DNA of 15,067 bases from Stenotrophomonas sp. UBA7346 (GCA_002471015.1 DKPB01000047.1:1-15067); one strand, 5' to 3'; positions 1 to 7,068 are shown, numbered from the stretch's first letter. Numbers and translations are program-made. The notes: a model not told the origin generated them from the sequence alone.

Positions 1-122
1 CCCTCTCCCCAACCCCTCTCCCGCAAGGGGAGAGGGGCTTTCAATCTGCGGCGGCAGGCAATGCTTCAACTTGAAGTGGCCTGAGCCCCTCTCCCCTTGC
101 GGGAGAGGGGTTGGGGAGAGGG
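1..122. repeat. 37-bp perfect inverted repeat, pyrimidine/purine arms
   Basis: The arms are 1-37 and 86-122 and are exact reverse complements of each other, separated by a 48-base spacer. Each arm has a C/T-rich half and a G/A-rich half around GCAAGG or CTTGCG, so each can also fold into its own hairpin. The outer boundary may lie upstream of the window, because g123 would pair with the missing base before position 1. It lies just beyond the parE terminator and contains no credible gene. Similar C/T-rich palindromes are common between genes in xanthomonads; membership of a particular family is inference. Confidence 0.85.
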
Positions 123-143
123 GAACCACTCAAAGGAAACAAA

Positions 144-167
144 AAACCCGCCGTCACCGGCGGGTTT
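144..167 (-). terminator. Rho-independent terminator of parE
   Basis: A 10-bp stem (144-153 with 158-167) holds a 4-base loop. Read on the minus strand, the CCCGCCG/CGGCGGG core is followed by a run of six T (complement of 141-146). It lies 22 bases beyond the parE stop codon, the expected place for the end of the parE transcript. The + strand side has only three T, so termination should be mainly leftward. Confidence 0.85.
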
Positions 168-189
168 CTGCAGGTAGTGAAGGCCCGGA

Positions 190-2079
190 TCAGACCTCCA
201 GTGAGGCCAGGTCGCCCTTGCTCTCCAGCCAGCCCTTGCGGTCGGCCGCGCGCTTTTTGGCCAACAGCATGTCCATCAAGGAACGGGTCTGCTCGTCGTC
301 GTCCACGGTCAGCTGCACCAGGCGGCGGGTGTCCGGGTGGATGGTGGATTCACGCAGCTGCGAGGGGTTCATCTCGCCCAGGCCCTTGAAGCGGGTGACG
401 CTGACCTGACCCTTGATCCTCTCGCGCTCGATCTTGTCCAGCATGGAGCGCTTCTCTTCCTCGTCCAAGGCGTAGAACACCTGCTTGCCCACGTCGACGC
501 GGAACAGCGGCGGCATCGCCACGAACACGTGGCCGGCATCGACCAGGGACGGGAAGTGGCGCACGAACAGGGCGGCCAGCAGGGTGGCGATGTGCAGGCC
601 GTCGGAGTCGGCGTCGGCCAGGATCACCACCTTGCCGTAGCGCAGGCCACTGAGGTCGTCCTTGCCCGGGTCGCAGCCGATGGCGATGGCCAGGTTGTGT
701 ACTTCCTCGGAGGCCAGCACGCTGCCGGACGACACTTCCCAGGTGTTCAGGATCTTGCCGCGCAGCGGCAGGATGGCCTGGAAATCCTTGTCACGGGCCT
801 GCTTGGCACTGCCGCCTGCCGAGTCACCTTCCACCAGGAACAGTTCGGTGCGCGACAGGTCCTGGCTGATGCAGTCGGCCAGCTTGCCGGGCAGGGCGGG
901 GCCCTGGGTGACCTTCTTGCGGGTGACCAGCTTCTCGGTCTTCAGGCGCGCGCTGGCGCGCTCGATGGCGATCTGCGCGATCTTCTCGCCCAGTTCCACG
1001 TTCTGGTTCAGCAGCAGGCTGAAGGCGTCGTGCACGGCGCTTTCAACAAAGCCGGCGGCCTGGCGCGAGGACAGGCGTTCCTTGGTCTGGCCGCTGAACT
1101 GCGGGTCGGTCATCTTCAACGACAGCACGAAGGAGACACGGTCCCAGACATCTTCCGGGGCCAGTTTGACGCCGCGCGGCAGCAGGTTGCGGAAGTCGCA
1201 GAACTCGCGCAGCGCCTCGGTCAGGCCGGTGCGCAGGCCGTTGGCGTGGGTGCCGTGCTGGGCGGTAGGGATCAGGTTGACGTAGCTTTCCTGGACCAGC
1301 TCGCCTTCCGGCAGCCAGGCCACGGCCCAGTCCACGATCTCGGTTTCTTTCTTCAGCGAGCCGGCGAACAGGTCGGCTGGCAGCATTTCACGCTCGCCCA
1401 GCTCGGCCTTCAGGTAGTCACGCAGGCCGTCCTCGTAATACCAGGTGTCGACTTCGCCGGTGGCTTCGTCGGTCAGCTTGACGGTCAGGCCCGGGCACAG
1501 CACGGCCTTGGCGCGCAGCAGGTGGCGCAGGGCGCGGACGTTGAATTTGTTGGTGTCGAAGTACTTCGGGTCCGGCCAGAAGCGCAGGCGGGTACCGGTG
1601 TTCTTCTTGCCGACGCTGCCCACCACTTCCAGCGGACTGGCGCGGTCGCCGTCGCGGAAGGTGATGCGGTGCTCGCTGCCTTCGCGGCGGATGTGGATCT
1701 CCACCAGCGTGGACAGCGCGTTGACCACCGACACGCCGACGCCGTGCAGGCCGCCGGAGAAGGTGTAGTTGCGGTTGCTGAACTTGCCGCCGGCATGCAG
1801 TCGGGTCAGGATCAGCTCCACGCCCGGGATCTTCTCTTCCGGGTGGATGTCGACCGGCATGCCGCGGCCGTCGTCGCTGACCTCGCAGCTGCCATCCTTG
1901 AACAGGGTGACTTCCACCGTGCGGGCATGGCCTGCCAGGGCTTCGTCCACCGAGTTGTCGATGACTTCCTGCGCCAGATGGTTCGGGCGCGCGGTGTCGG
2001 TGTACATGCCAGGGCGGCGTTTGACCGGGTCCAGGCCAGAAAGGACTTCGATGTCAGCGGCGTTGTAACGGGCGTTCAT
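190..2079 (-). CDS. parE: DNA topoisomerase IV subunit B
   Basis: This is the ATPase subunit of topoisomerase IV, which works with ParC to decatenate replicated chromosomes. The protein is 629 residues, close to E. coli ParE (630) and much shorter than a typical gammaproteobacterial GyrB. The GHKL ATPase domain is at the N-terminus, with the Mg/ATP residues E38 and N42 in VIDNSVDEA, GRGMP at 71-75 and the ATP lid GGLHGVG at 109-115. A transducer domain follows, with QTKERLSSR at 331-339, the ParE form of the QTK loop. The TOPRIM domain has EGDSAGG at 417-423, PLRGKILN at 438-445 and DADSDG at 489-494, giving the metal-binding acidic residues. All key residues are present and the gene looks intact. 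The ATG at 2079 fits the usual ParE N-terminus, although the ribosome binding site is weak. It is transcribed alone, away from the neighbouring small gene, and ends at a clear terminator. Confidence 0.97.
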   Translation of the reverse strand: MNARYNAADIEVLSGLDPVKRRPGMYTDTARPNHLAQEVIDNSVDEALAGHARTVEVTLFKDGSCEVSDDGRGMPVDIHPEEKIPGVELILTRLHAGGKFSNRNYTFSGGLHGVGVSVVNALSTLVEIHIRREGSEHRITFRDGDRASPLEVVGSVGKKNTGTRLRFWPDPKYFDTNKFNVRALRHLLRAKAVLCPGLTVKLTDEATGEVDTWYYEDGLRDYLKAELGEREMLPADLFAGSLKKETEIVDWAVAWLPEGELVQESYVNLIPTAQHGTHANGLRTGLTEALREFCDFRNLLPRGVKLAPEDVWDRVSFVLSLKMTDPQFSGQTKERLSSRQAAGFVESAVHDAFSLLLNQNVELGEKIAQIAIERASARLKTEKLVTRKKVTQGPALPGKLADCISQDLSRTELFLVEGDSAGGSAKQARDKDFQAILPLRGKILNTWEVSSGSVLASEEVHNLAIAIGCDPGKDDLSGLRYGKVVILADADSDGLHIATLLAALFVRHFPSLVDAGHVFVAMPPLFRVDVGKQVFYALDEEEKRSMLDKIERERIKGQVSVTRFKGLGEMNPSQLRESTIHPDTRRLVQLTVDDDEQTRSLMDMLLAKKRAADRKGWLESKGDLASLEV

Positions 2080-2202
2080 GTATCTCGGTAGGGCGCAAAT
2101 CGACGTGGGAGTGTGCGGTCTGGCGGCGGATTTTGCACGCGGGTCGTCGCGGCGGTGGCCGGTTCCTTCATTCAGGAGCGGGGCAGCCAGGGCTGGTTAC
2201 CC

Positions 2203-2208
2203 TATAAT
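2203..2208 (+). promoter_or_regulatory. Candidate -10 box (TATAAT) for the small secreted-protein gene
   Basis: A perfect TATAAT lies 52 bases upstream of the start codon at 2260, in the 180-base divergent gap between parE and this gene. I see no good -35 hexamer at 16-18 bp spacing and no TG extension. A transcript from here would have a leader of about 45 bases. The parE promoter must lie in the same gap on the other strand; CAAAAT (complement of 2130-2135) preceded by TG is a weak candidate. Confidence 0.45.
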
Positions 2209-2259
2209 TGGTTCAACGTGAGCCCTGGCCGCTGGCCGGGCCTATCGAGGAGGAGCAGC

Positions 2260-2514
2260 ATGAAAACGTCGAAGTTGATTGCCTTGGCCGCTGTTGCCGC
2301 CGCCGTGGTGGCAGTGCCGTTTGTGATGGCGCAGAGCGCCGACAAGCCGCAGGCCGGCCAGGCCGCGCAGAACGCGCCGGTCGACAAGGCGCAGAGCGAG
2401 GCCGAGCAGAAGGCCAAGCGCCGGGCGGCCGCTGCTGCGCAGGAGAAGGCGCAGGCTGGCCAGCAGGCCGAACCGCGTGAAGAAGAGGAAGAGGAAGCGC
2501 GTCGCCGCGGCTGA
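2260..2514 (+). CDS. Small secreted Ala/Gln/Glu-rich protein, function unknown
   Basis: The 84-residue product is not recognised as a named family. Residues 1-24 look like a Sec signal peptide: K2 and K5, an Ala/Val/Leu core at 6-19, and V22-M-A24 as a signal peptidase I site before Q25. The mature part, about 60 residues, is low complexity and rich in Ala, Gln, Lys and Glu. It has a KAKRR cluster at 51-55, six consecutive Glu at 74-79 and RRR at 81-83. It contains no Cys and no aromatic residue, so it is probably disordered or a simple helix in the periplasm. The start is chosen because a strong GAGGAGGAG ribosome binding site sits just upstream; an in-frame start further upstream at 2113 lacks this and would bury the signal peptide. 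It has a consensus -10 box and its own terminator, so it looks like a real single-gene unit. Confidence 0.75.
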   Translation: MKTSKLIALAAVAAAVVAVPFVMAQSADKPQAGQAAQNAPVDKAQSEAEQKAKRRAAAAAQEKAQAGQQAEPREEEEEEARRRG

Positions 2515-2536
2515 CGTGGTTTTCCCGTGTTTCAAG

Positions 2537-2570
2537 GACGCCCCGGCGCAGGCCGGGGCGTCTTTTTTTT
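2537..2570 (+). terminator. Strong Rho-independent terminator
   Basis: A 10-11 bp GC-rich stem (2537-2546 with 2553-2562) closes a short loop and is followed directly by eight T (2563-2570). It lies 22 bases after the stop of the small secreted-protein gene and separates that gene from pyrG. Confidence 0.92.
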
Positions 2571-2589
2571 AATCCGCCGCATCCAGTGC

Positions 2590-2618
2590 TTGGGTGTTTT
2601 GGCGACAACCTTTAAACT
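2590..2618 (+). promoter_or_regulatory. Candidate pyrG promoter
   Basis: TTGGGT (2590-2595) and TAAACT (2613-2618) are 17 bp apart, a sigma-70-like arrangement, 26 bases before the pyrG start and just beyond the preceding terminator. The same TAAACT hexamer occurs upstream of eno at 4583-4588. No attenuator structure of the kind known in Bacillus pyrG is evident in this short leader. Confidence 0.4.
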
Positions 2619-2643
2619 AGGGCTTTCCGGGAGGCAGTGAGCC

Positions 2644-4308
2644 GTGACCCCCCTTATTTTTGTTACCGGTGGTGTGGTGTCCTCGCTTGGCAAGGGCATT
2701 GCAGCCGCGTCCCTGGCCTCGATCCTCGAGGCGCGTGGCCTGAAGGTCACCATGATGAAGCTGGATCCGTACATCAACGTCGATCCAGGCACGATGAGCC
2801 CCTTCCAGCATGGCGAGGTCTATGTCACCGACGACGGTGCCGAGACCGACCTGGACCTGGGGCATTACGAGCGCTTCGTGCATACCCGGTTGAGTCGCAA
2901 GAACTCGATCACCACTGGGCGCATCTATGAGAACGTGATCCGCAAGGAGCGTCGCGGGGACTACCTGGGCGCCACCGTGCAGGTCATTCCGCATATCACC
3001 GACGAGATCCGCCGCTGCATCGACGAGGCCACCGAAGGCTTCGACGTGGCGCTGGTGGAGATCGGCGGTACCGTCGGCGACATCGAGTCGCTGCCGTTCC
3101 TGGAGGCAATCCGCCAGGTGCGCACCGAGCGTGGCCCGGAGAAGGCGCTGTTCATGCACCTGACCCTGGTGCCGTTCATCGGCGCCGCCGGCGAGCTGAA
3201 GACCAAGCCGACCCAGCATTCTGTCAAGGAGCTGCGCTCGATCGGCATCCAGCCGGACGTGCTGCTGTGCCGTTCCGAGCATGCAATCCCGGATTCGGAA
3301 CGCCGCAAGATTTCGCTGTTCACCAATGTCTCCGAGCGTGCGGTGATCAGCGTGCCGGACGTGGAAGTGCTGTACCGCGTGCCGATGGGCCTGCATGCGC
3401 AGGGCCTGGACGAGATCGTGGTCAACCAGCTCAAGCTGGGCGACAAGGCCGGCCCGGCCGACCTGTCGGAGTGGGAGTCGGTGCTGGATGCGGCCCTGCA
3501 TCCGCTGGACGAAGTCACCATCGCCGTGGTCGGCAAGTACGTCGACCATCAGGATGCGTACAAGTCGGTGGGCGAGGCGCTCAAGCACGGCGGCCTGCGC
3601 CAGCGCACCAAGGTCAACCTGAAGTGGCTGGAAGCGCAGGAGCTGGAAGACTCCGGCCTGTCCGCGCTGGACGGCGTTGACGGCATCCTGGTGCCGGGCG
3701 GCTTCGGTGACCGTGGTTTCGAAGGCAAGGTGCTGACCTCGCAATACGCTCGTGAGCAGAAGGTGCCGTACTTCGGTATCTGCTATGGCATGCAGGCGGC
3801 CGTGGTGGACTACGCCCGCCATGTGGCCGGCCTGGAAGGCGCCAACAGCACCGAGAACGACCGCCAGTCGCCGAACCCGGTGATCGGCCTGATCACCGAA
3901 TGGCGTACCGCCACGGGTGAAGTCGAGAAGCGTGACGAGAAGTCCGACCTGGGTGGCACCATGCGCCTGGGCCTGCAGGAGCAGCGCCTGAAGCCGGGCA
4001 CCCTGGCCCGTGAGCTGTACGGCAAGGACGTGGTGGCGGAGCGTCACCGCCACCGTTACGAGTTCAACAACCGTTACCGCACCCAGCTGGAAGACGCCGG
4101 TCTGGTGATCGCTGGCAAGTCGATGGATGACACCCTGGTGGAAGTGGTTGAGCTGCCGCGTGACCAGCATCCCTGGTTCCTGGCCTGCCAGGCCCACCCG
4201 GAGTTCCTGTCCACCCCGCGTGGTGGCCACCCGCTGTTCATCGGCTTCATCCGTGCCGCACGCGAGCACAAGGCCGGCGGCAAGCTGCTGCAGGAAGCCC
4301 GCGCCTGA
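2644..4308 (+). CDS. pyrG: CTP synthase
   Basis: CTP synthase makes CTP from UTP, ATP and glutamine, the last step of pyrimidine nucleotide synthesis. The protein is 554 residues, full length for the family. The N-terminal amidoligase domain (about 1-266) has the P-loop GGVVSSLGKG at 9-18 with K17, the Mg-binding residues D71 and E139, and GGTVGDIES at 141-149. The C-terminal class I glutamine amidotransferase domain (about 290-545) has PGGFGDRG at 351-358, the nucleophile C380 in GICYG, and H518 and E520 in QAHPE, giving a complete triad. The start codon is GTG at 2644, preceded by GGGAGG (2629-2634) at 9-base spacing, so translation should be efficient. In E. coli pyrG is followed by eno, and in Pseudomonas by kdsA and then eno; here a repeat-rich gap and then eno follow, and kdsA is absent. 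The gene is intact. Confidence 0.98.
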   Translation: MTPLIFVTGGVVSSLGKGIAAASLASILEARGLKVTMMKLDPYINVDPGTMSPFQHGEVYVTDDGAETDLDLGHYERFVHTRLSRKNSITTGRIYENVIRKERRGDYLGATVQVIPHITDEIRRCIDEATEGFDVALVEIGGTVGDIESLPFLEAIRQVRTERGPEKALFMHLTLVPFIGAAGELKTKPTQHSVKELRSIGIQPDVLLCRSEHAIPDSERRKISLFTNVSERAVISVPDVEVLYRVPMGLHAQGLDEIVVNQLKLGDKAGPADLSEWESVLDAALHPLDEVTIAVVGKYVDHQDAYKSVGEALKHGGLRQRTKVNLKWLEAQELEDSGLSALDGVDGILVPGGFGDRGFEGKVLTSQYAREQKVPYFGICYGMQAAVVDYARHVAGLEGANSTENDRQSPNPVIGLITEWRTATGEVEKRDEKSDLGGTMRLGLQEQRLKPGTLARELYGKDVVAERHRHRYEFNNRYRTQLEDAGLVIAGKSMDDTLVEVVELPRDQHPWFLACQAHPEFLSTPRGGHPLFIGFIRAAREHKAGGKLLQEARA

Positions 4309-4312
4309 AAGG

Positions 4313-4335
4313 GTAGTGCCGAGCCATGCTCGGCA
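4313..4335 (+). repeat. SMAG-type palindrome (monomer)
   Basis: A GTAG foot is followed by the palindrome TGCCGAGC-CAT-GCTCGGCA (8-bp stem, 3-base loop). It begins five bases after the pyrG stop codon. This matches the GTAG-headed palindromes known as SMAG in Stenotrophomonas maltophilia, which are REP sequences mobilised by RAYT transposases. It is identical over 23 bases to the copy at 4410-4432. Confidence 0.85.
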
Positions 4336-4370
4336 GGGGCTTCCCCAGCAAAAAGCCAACCCCTCCCCAG

Positions 4371-4399
4371 CCCTCCCCTTCGCTGCGCGAAAGGGAGGG
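4371..4399. repeat. Imperfect C/T-rich hairpin
   Basis: The left arm (CCCTCCCC, 4371-4378) pairs imperfectly with AAGGGAGGG (4391-4399) around a CTGCG loop; one or two bases are bulged. In composition it resembles the arms at 1-122 but is not a copy of them. It lies between the two directly oriented SMAG elements. Confidence 0.55.
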
Positions 4400-4409
4400 A
4401 GCAACAACG

Positions 4410-4479
4410 GTAGTGCCGAGCCATGCTCGGCAAGGGGCTTTACCGGTAATGCCACTTGCCGAGCATGGCTCGGCACTAC
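4410..4479. repeat. Head-to-head SMAG dimer
   Basis: One SMAG element on the + strand (4410-4432) and one on the minus strand (4457-4479) form a perfect 25-bp inverted repeat (4410-4434 with 4455-4479) around a 20-base spacer. Both outer ends carry the GTAG/CTAC foot. REP/BIME-like dimers in this orientation can fold into a long hairpin in RNA and may stabilise or terminate the pyrG transcript; that role is inference. Confidence 0.88.
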
Positions 4480-4492
4480 AGGAGGCATCAAG

Positions 4493-4517
4493 CAAGGCCC
4501 GCCCAGCGCGGGCCTTG
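4493..4517 (+). terminator. Probable terminator hairpin after pyrG
   Basis: A perfect 10-bp stem (CAAGGCCCGC, 4493-4502, with 4508-4517) holds a 5-base loop. The tail is poor in T (GTCCGTTT), so termination may be partial. It is the last structure before the eno promoter region. Confidence 0.5.
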
Positions 4518-4582
4518 TCCGTTTCAGCGGCCCGCGCCGCTTTCAGGCGAAAGCAACGCGCCGCGTCGGCCCGCGCTTCGGC

Positions 4583-4588
4583 TAAACT
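4583..4588 (+). promoter_or_regulatory. Candidate -10 box (TAAACT) for eno
   Basis: TAAACT, the same hexamer as at pyrG, lies about 65 bases before the eno start and is followed by GCGG. No convincing -35 hexamer is seen at normal spacing. The call rests on position and on the match to the pyrG box. Confidence 0.3.
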
Positions 4589-4652
4589 GCGGCACGGTTT
4601 TTGTGTTCCCCGTCGACAACCCGACGCACCTAGACGAGCCTGACCCCCAGAC

Positions 4653-5945
4653 ATGACCAATATCGCCAAGATCCACGCCCGTGAAATCCTCGACAGCCGT
4701 GGCAACCCCACGCTGGAAGCCGAAGTCACCCTGGCCGACGGCTCGTTCGGCCGCGCCGCCGTTCCGTCCGGTGCTTCGACCGGTACCAAGGAGGCCGTGG
4801 AACTGCGCGATGGCGACAAGACCCGCTACCTGGGCAAGGGCGTGCGCAACGCCGTTGCCAACATCAATGGCGCGATCGCCTCGGCCCTGGTCGGCTTTGA
4901 TGCCGAAGACCAGCAGGGCCTGGACCGCCGCCTGATCGATCTGGACGGCACCGAGAACAAGGGCCGCCTGGGTGCCAACGCGCTGCTGGGTGTTTCGATG
5001 GCGGCCGCGCATGCCGCTGCGGCGTCGAAGAAGCAGGCGCTGTGGCAGTACCTGGGCGCCAAGACCGGCGTTGCACCGTCGCTGCCGGTGCCGATGATGA
5101 ACATCATCAACGGCGGCGCGCATGCCGACAACAACGTGGACTTCCAGGAGTTCATGGTGCTGCCGGTCGGCTTCAGCTCGTTCAGCGAATCGCTGCGTGC
5201 CGGCACCGAGATCTTCCACGCGCTCAAGTCGGTGCTCAAGGGCCACGGCCTGAGCACGGCGGTGGGTGACGAAGGCGGCTTCGCACCGGACTTCCGCAGC
5301 AACGTCGAAGCGCTGGACACCATCCTGGAAGCGATCGGCAAGGCCGGTTACAACGCCGGTGAAGACATCCTGCTGGGCCTGGACGTGGCCTCCAGCGAGT
5401 TCTACGAGAACGGCAAGTACAACCTGGTCGGGGAGAACAAGCGCCTGACCTCCGAGCAGTTCGTCGATTTCCTGGCCGACTGGACCGCGCAGTACCCGAT
5501 CATCACCATCGAAGACGGCCTGGCCGAGAACGACTGGGCCGGTTGGAAGCTGCTGACCCAGCGCATCGGCAACAAGGTGCAGCTGGTGGGTGACGACCTG
5601 TTCGTGACCAACCCGAAGATCTTTGCCGAAGGCATCGAGTCGGGCACTGCCAATGCCATCCTGATCAAGGTCAACCAGATCGGCACCCTGACCGAGACCC
5701 TGGAAGCGATCGCCATGGCCGACAAGGCCGGTTATGCCGCCATCGTCTCGCACCGCTCGGGCGAAACCGAAGACACCACCATCGCTGATATCGCCGTGGC
5801 CACCACCGCCACCCAGATCAAGACCGGCTCGCTGTGCCGCAGTGATCGCGTGGCCAAGTACAACCAGCTGCTGCGCATCGAGGAAGCCCTCGGCAGCGGC
5901 GCGCGCTACGCGGGCCGTGACGCGTTTGTCTCGCTCAAGCGCTGA
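4653..5945 (+). CDS. eno: Enolase (phosphopyruvate hydratase)
   Basis: Enolase interconverts 2-phosphoglycerate and phosphoenolpyruvate in glycolysis. In many gammaproteobacteria it is also part of the RNA degradosome with RNase E. The protein is 430 residues, standard length. All active-site residues are visible: H157 in GGAHADN, E207 in GDEGGF, the Mg ligands D244, E287 and D314, K339 in the signature ILIKVNQIGT, H367 and S369 in SHRSGE, and K390. The N-terminal domain ends at about residue 135 and the TIM-barrel domain follows. The ATG at 4653 gives the usual TNIAKIHARE-type N-terminus, although its ribosome binding site is weak. The gene opens a block whose next gene, ftsB, starts five bases after its stop codon, so both are probably on one transcript. 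That eno-ftsB-ispD-ispF order is conserved in Pseudomonas and relatives. Confidence 0.98.
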   Translation: MTNIAKIHAREILDSRGNPTLEAEVTLADGSFGRAAVPSGASTGTKEAVELRDGDKTRYLGKGVRNAVANINGAIASALVGFDAEDQQGLDRRLIDLDGTENKGRLGANALLGVSMAAAHAAAASKKQALWQYLGAKTGVAPSLPVPMMNIINGGAHADNNVDFQEFMVLPVGFSSFSESLRAGTEIFHALKSVLKGHGLSTAVGDEGGFAPDFRSNVEALDTILEAIGKAGYNAGEDILLGLDVASSEFYENGKYNLVGENKRLTSEQFVDFLADWTAQYPIITIEDGLAENDWAGWKLLTQRIGNKVQLVGDDLFVTNPKIFAEGIESGTANAILIKVNQIGTLTETLEAIAMADKAGYAAIVSHRSGETEDTTIADIAVATTATQIKTGSLCRSDRVAKYNQLLRIEEALGSGARYAGRDAFVSLKR

Positions 5946-5950
5946 TCGTC

Positions 5951-6328
5951 ATGCGTAATTGGCGCTGGCTGCTGCTGGTGCTGGCGGTACTGCTGGCATT
6001 GCTGCAGTACCGCTTCTGGTTTGGCCAGGGCAACTCGGGCGAAGTGATGATGCTCGAAGCGCAGGTGGCCAACCAGAAACGTGACAACGATGGTCTGCAG
6101 CAGCGCAACGATTCGCTGGCCGCCGAAGTCCAGGATCTGAAGGACGGCGAGGCGGCCATCGAAGAGCGTGCGCGCAGCGAGCTGGGCATGATCAAGCCCG
6201 GTGAGAAGTTTTACCGGGTGGTCGAGGATGCGCCGGTGGCGGCCCCGGTTGCGCCTGCCGCCACGCCTGCCAATGCAGCGGCAGCCGGGCAGGGCGACCC
6301 GCAGTCACCGCCGGAGAACATCCCATGA
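5951..6328 (+). CDS. ftsB: Cell division protein FtsB
   Basis: FtsB is a bitopic inner-membrane protein that joins FtsL and FtsQ in the divisome and helps to activate septal FtsWI. The protein is 125 residues. It has a short cytoplasmic N-terminus (MRNWRW), one membrane helix at about 6-24, and a periplasmic coiled coil at about 30-72. The conserved stretch RARSELGMIKPGEKFYRVV follows at 73-91. Residues 92-125 form a Pro/Ala-rich tail not needed for the core fold, so the protein is about 20-30 residues longer than E. coli FtsB (103). It starts five bases after eno and its TGA overlaps the ispD ATG (ATGA), indicating translational coupling. Position between eno and ispD supports the call as strongly as the sequence does. 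Confidence 0.93.
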   Translation: MRNWRWLLLVLAVLLALLQYRFWFGQGNSGEVMMLEAQVANQKRDNDGLQQRNDSLAAEVQDLKDGEAAIEERARSELGMIKPGEKFYRVVEDAPVAAPVAPAATPANAAAAGQGDPQSPPENIP

Positions 6329-7023
6329 TCGTGCAGACCTGGGCCGTGGTGCCGGCCGCCGGGCGCGGTACCCGCTTTGGCGGGCCGATGCCCAAGCAAT
6401 ACCTGTTGGCCGAGGGTGAGCCCCTGCTGGCGCACACCCTGCAGGCCTTGCTGTCGCATCCTGGCGTGGCCGGGGTGATGGTGGCCATTGCCGAGAACGA
6501 CGCCGACTGGCCGGGCTGGAGCTCGTTCGCCGACAAGCCCGTACTGACCTGCGTGGGAGGAGAGACCCGCGCAGCGTCGGTGTTGGCTGGCCTGCAGGCT
6601 TTGCCGGACAGCGTGCGTGCCGACGACTTCGTTCTCGTGCATGACGCAGCACGGCCGAATCTGGCGGCTGTTGATCTGAGCCGCCTGCTCGAAGTGGGCC
6701 GTGCCGATCCGGTCGGCGGCATCCTGGCGGCGCCTGTGCGCGACACCCTCAAGCGTGCCGGCGACGACGGTGGCATTGATTGCACCGAGCCGCGCGAGCG
6801 TCTGTGGCGCGCGCTCACCCCGCAGCTGTTCCGTCGTCATCAACTGACCCGGGCTTTGCTCGATGCGGCTGCAGCCGGCGTCGACGTCACCGACGAGGCC
6901 ATGGCGATGGAGCGTCAGGGCGTGCGGCCCTTGCTGGTCGAAGGCGCGGAAAGCAATTTCAAGGTCACCACTCCGGCTGACCTGGCCCGTTTCGAATTCG
7001 AGCTGTCGCGGCGCGGCAGCTGA
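6325..7023 (+). CDS. ispD: 2-C-methyl-D-erythritol 4-phosphate cytidylyltransferase
   Basis: IspD transfers CMP from CTP to methylerythritol phosphate, the third step of the MEP pathway to isoprenoid precursors. The protein is 232 residues, normal for the family. The nucleotide-binding motif PAAGRGTRFGGPMPKQY lies at 10-26, with the conserved R and K that contact CTP. VHDAARP is near residue 110, and the C-terminal conserved segments TDEA and NFKVTTPADL are both present. It overlaps ftsB by four bases and is followed 45 bases later by ispF, the fifth enzyme of the same pathway. The pairing is conserved in many proteobacteria, sometimes as a fused ispDF gene; here the two are separate. Nothing looks damaged. 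Confidence 0.97.
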   Translation: MIVQTWAVVPAAGRGTRFGGPMPKQYLLAEGEPLLAHTLQALLSHPGVAGVMVAIAENDADWPGWSSFADKPVLTCVGGETRAASVLAGLQALPDSVRADDFVLVHDAARPNLAAVDLSRLLEVGRADPVGGILAAPVRDTLKRAGDDGGIDCTEPRERLWRALTPQLFRRHQLTRALLDAAAAGVDVTDEAMAMERQGVRPLLVEGAESNFKVTTPADLARFEFELSRRGS

Positions 7024-7068
7024 TCCCTTGCCGGCGCAGTGCGTCGGCTCTGCCAAGAAGTACCTGCC

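Larger units (their letters stand above)
4309..4652. other. Repeat-rich intergenic region between pyrG and eno
   Basis: No credible gene lies in these 344 bases. In order they hold a SMAG-type palindrome (4313-4335), a C/T-rich imperfect hairpin (4371-4399), a head-to-head SMAG pair (4410-4479), a GC-rich terminator-like hairpin (4493-4517), a second small hairpin (4526-4541) and the probable eno promoter (around 4583). Short open frames crossing it merely translate the repeats. I see no remnant of a kdsA reading frame. Confidence 0.8.

Noticed and set aside
337..2091. Long + strand open frame (584 codons) opposite parE
   Set aside because: It is antisense to a complete ParE with all its motifs. 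High GC removes stop codons from the opposite frame, and the translation is a low-complexity Gly/Val/Gln/His mixture without family motifs.
2113..2259. Longer N-terminus for the small secreted protein
   Set aside because: The extension would pass through the promoter region and ribosome binding site and hide a clear signal peptide that starts at 2260.
4313..4479. Possible CRISPR array from three similar repeats
   Set aside because: The repeats are palindromic, occur in both orientations, have unequal spacing and carry a GTAG foot; no cas gene is near. They are REP/SMAG elements.
2617..4491. Long minus-strand open frame (624 codons) opposite pyrG
   Set aside because: It is antisense to intact pyrG and its N-terminal part merely translates the SMAG repeats. 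It has no recognisable domain or ribosome binding site.
7039..7068. GTG start for IspF
   Set aside because: It would add ten non-conserved residues; the ATG at 7069 has a purine-rich site at good spacing and gives a normal family length.
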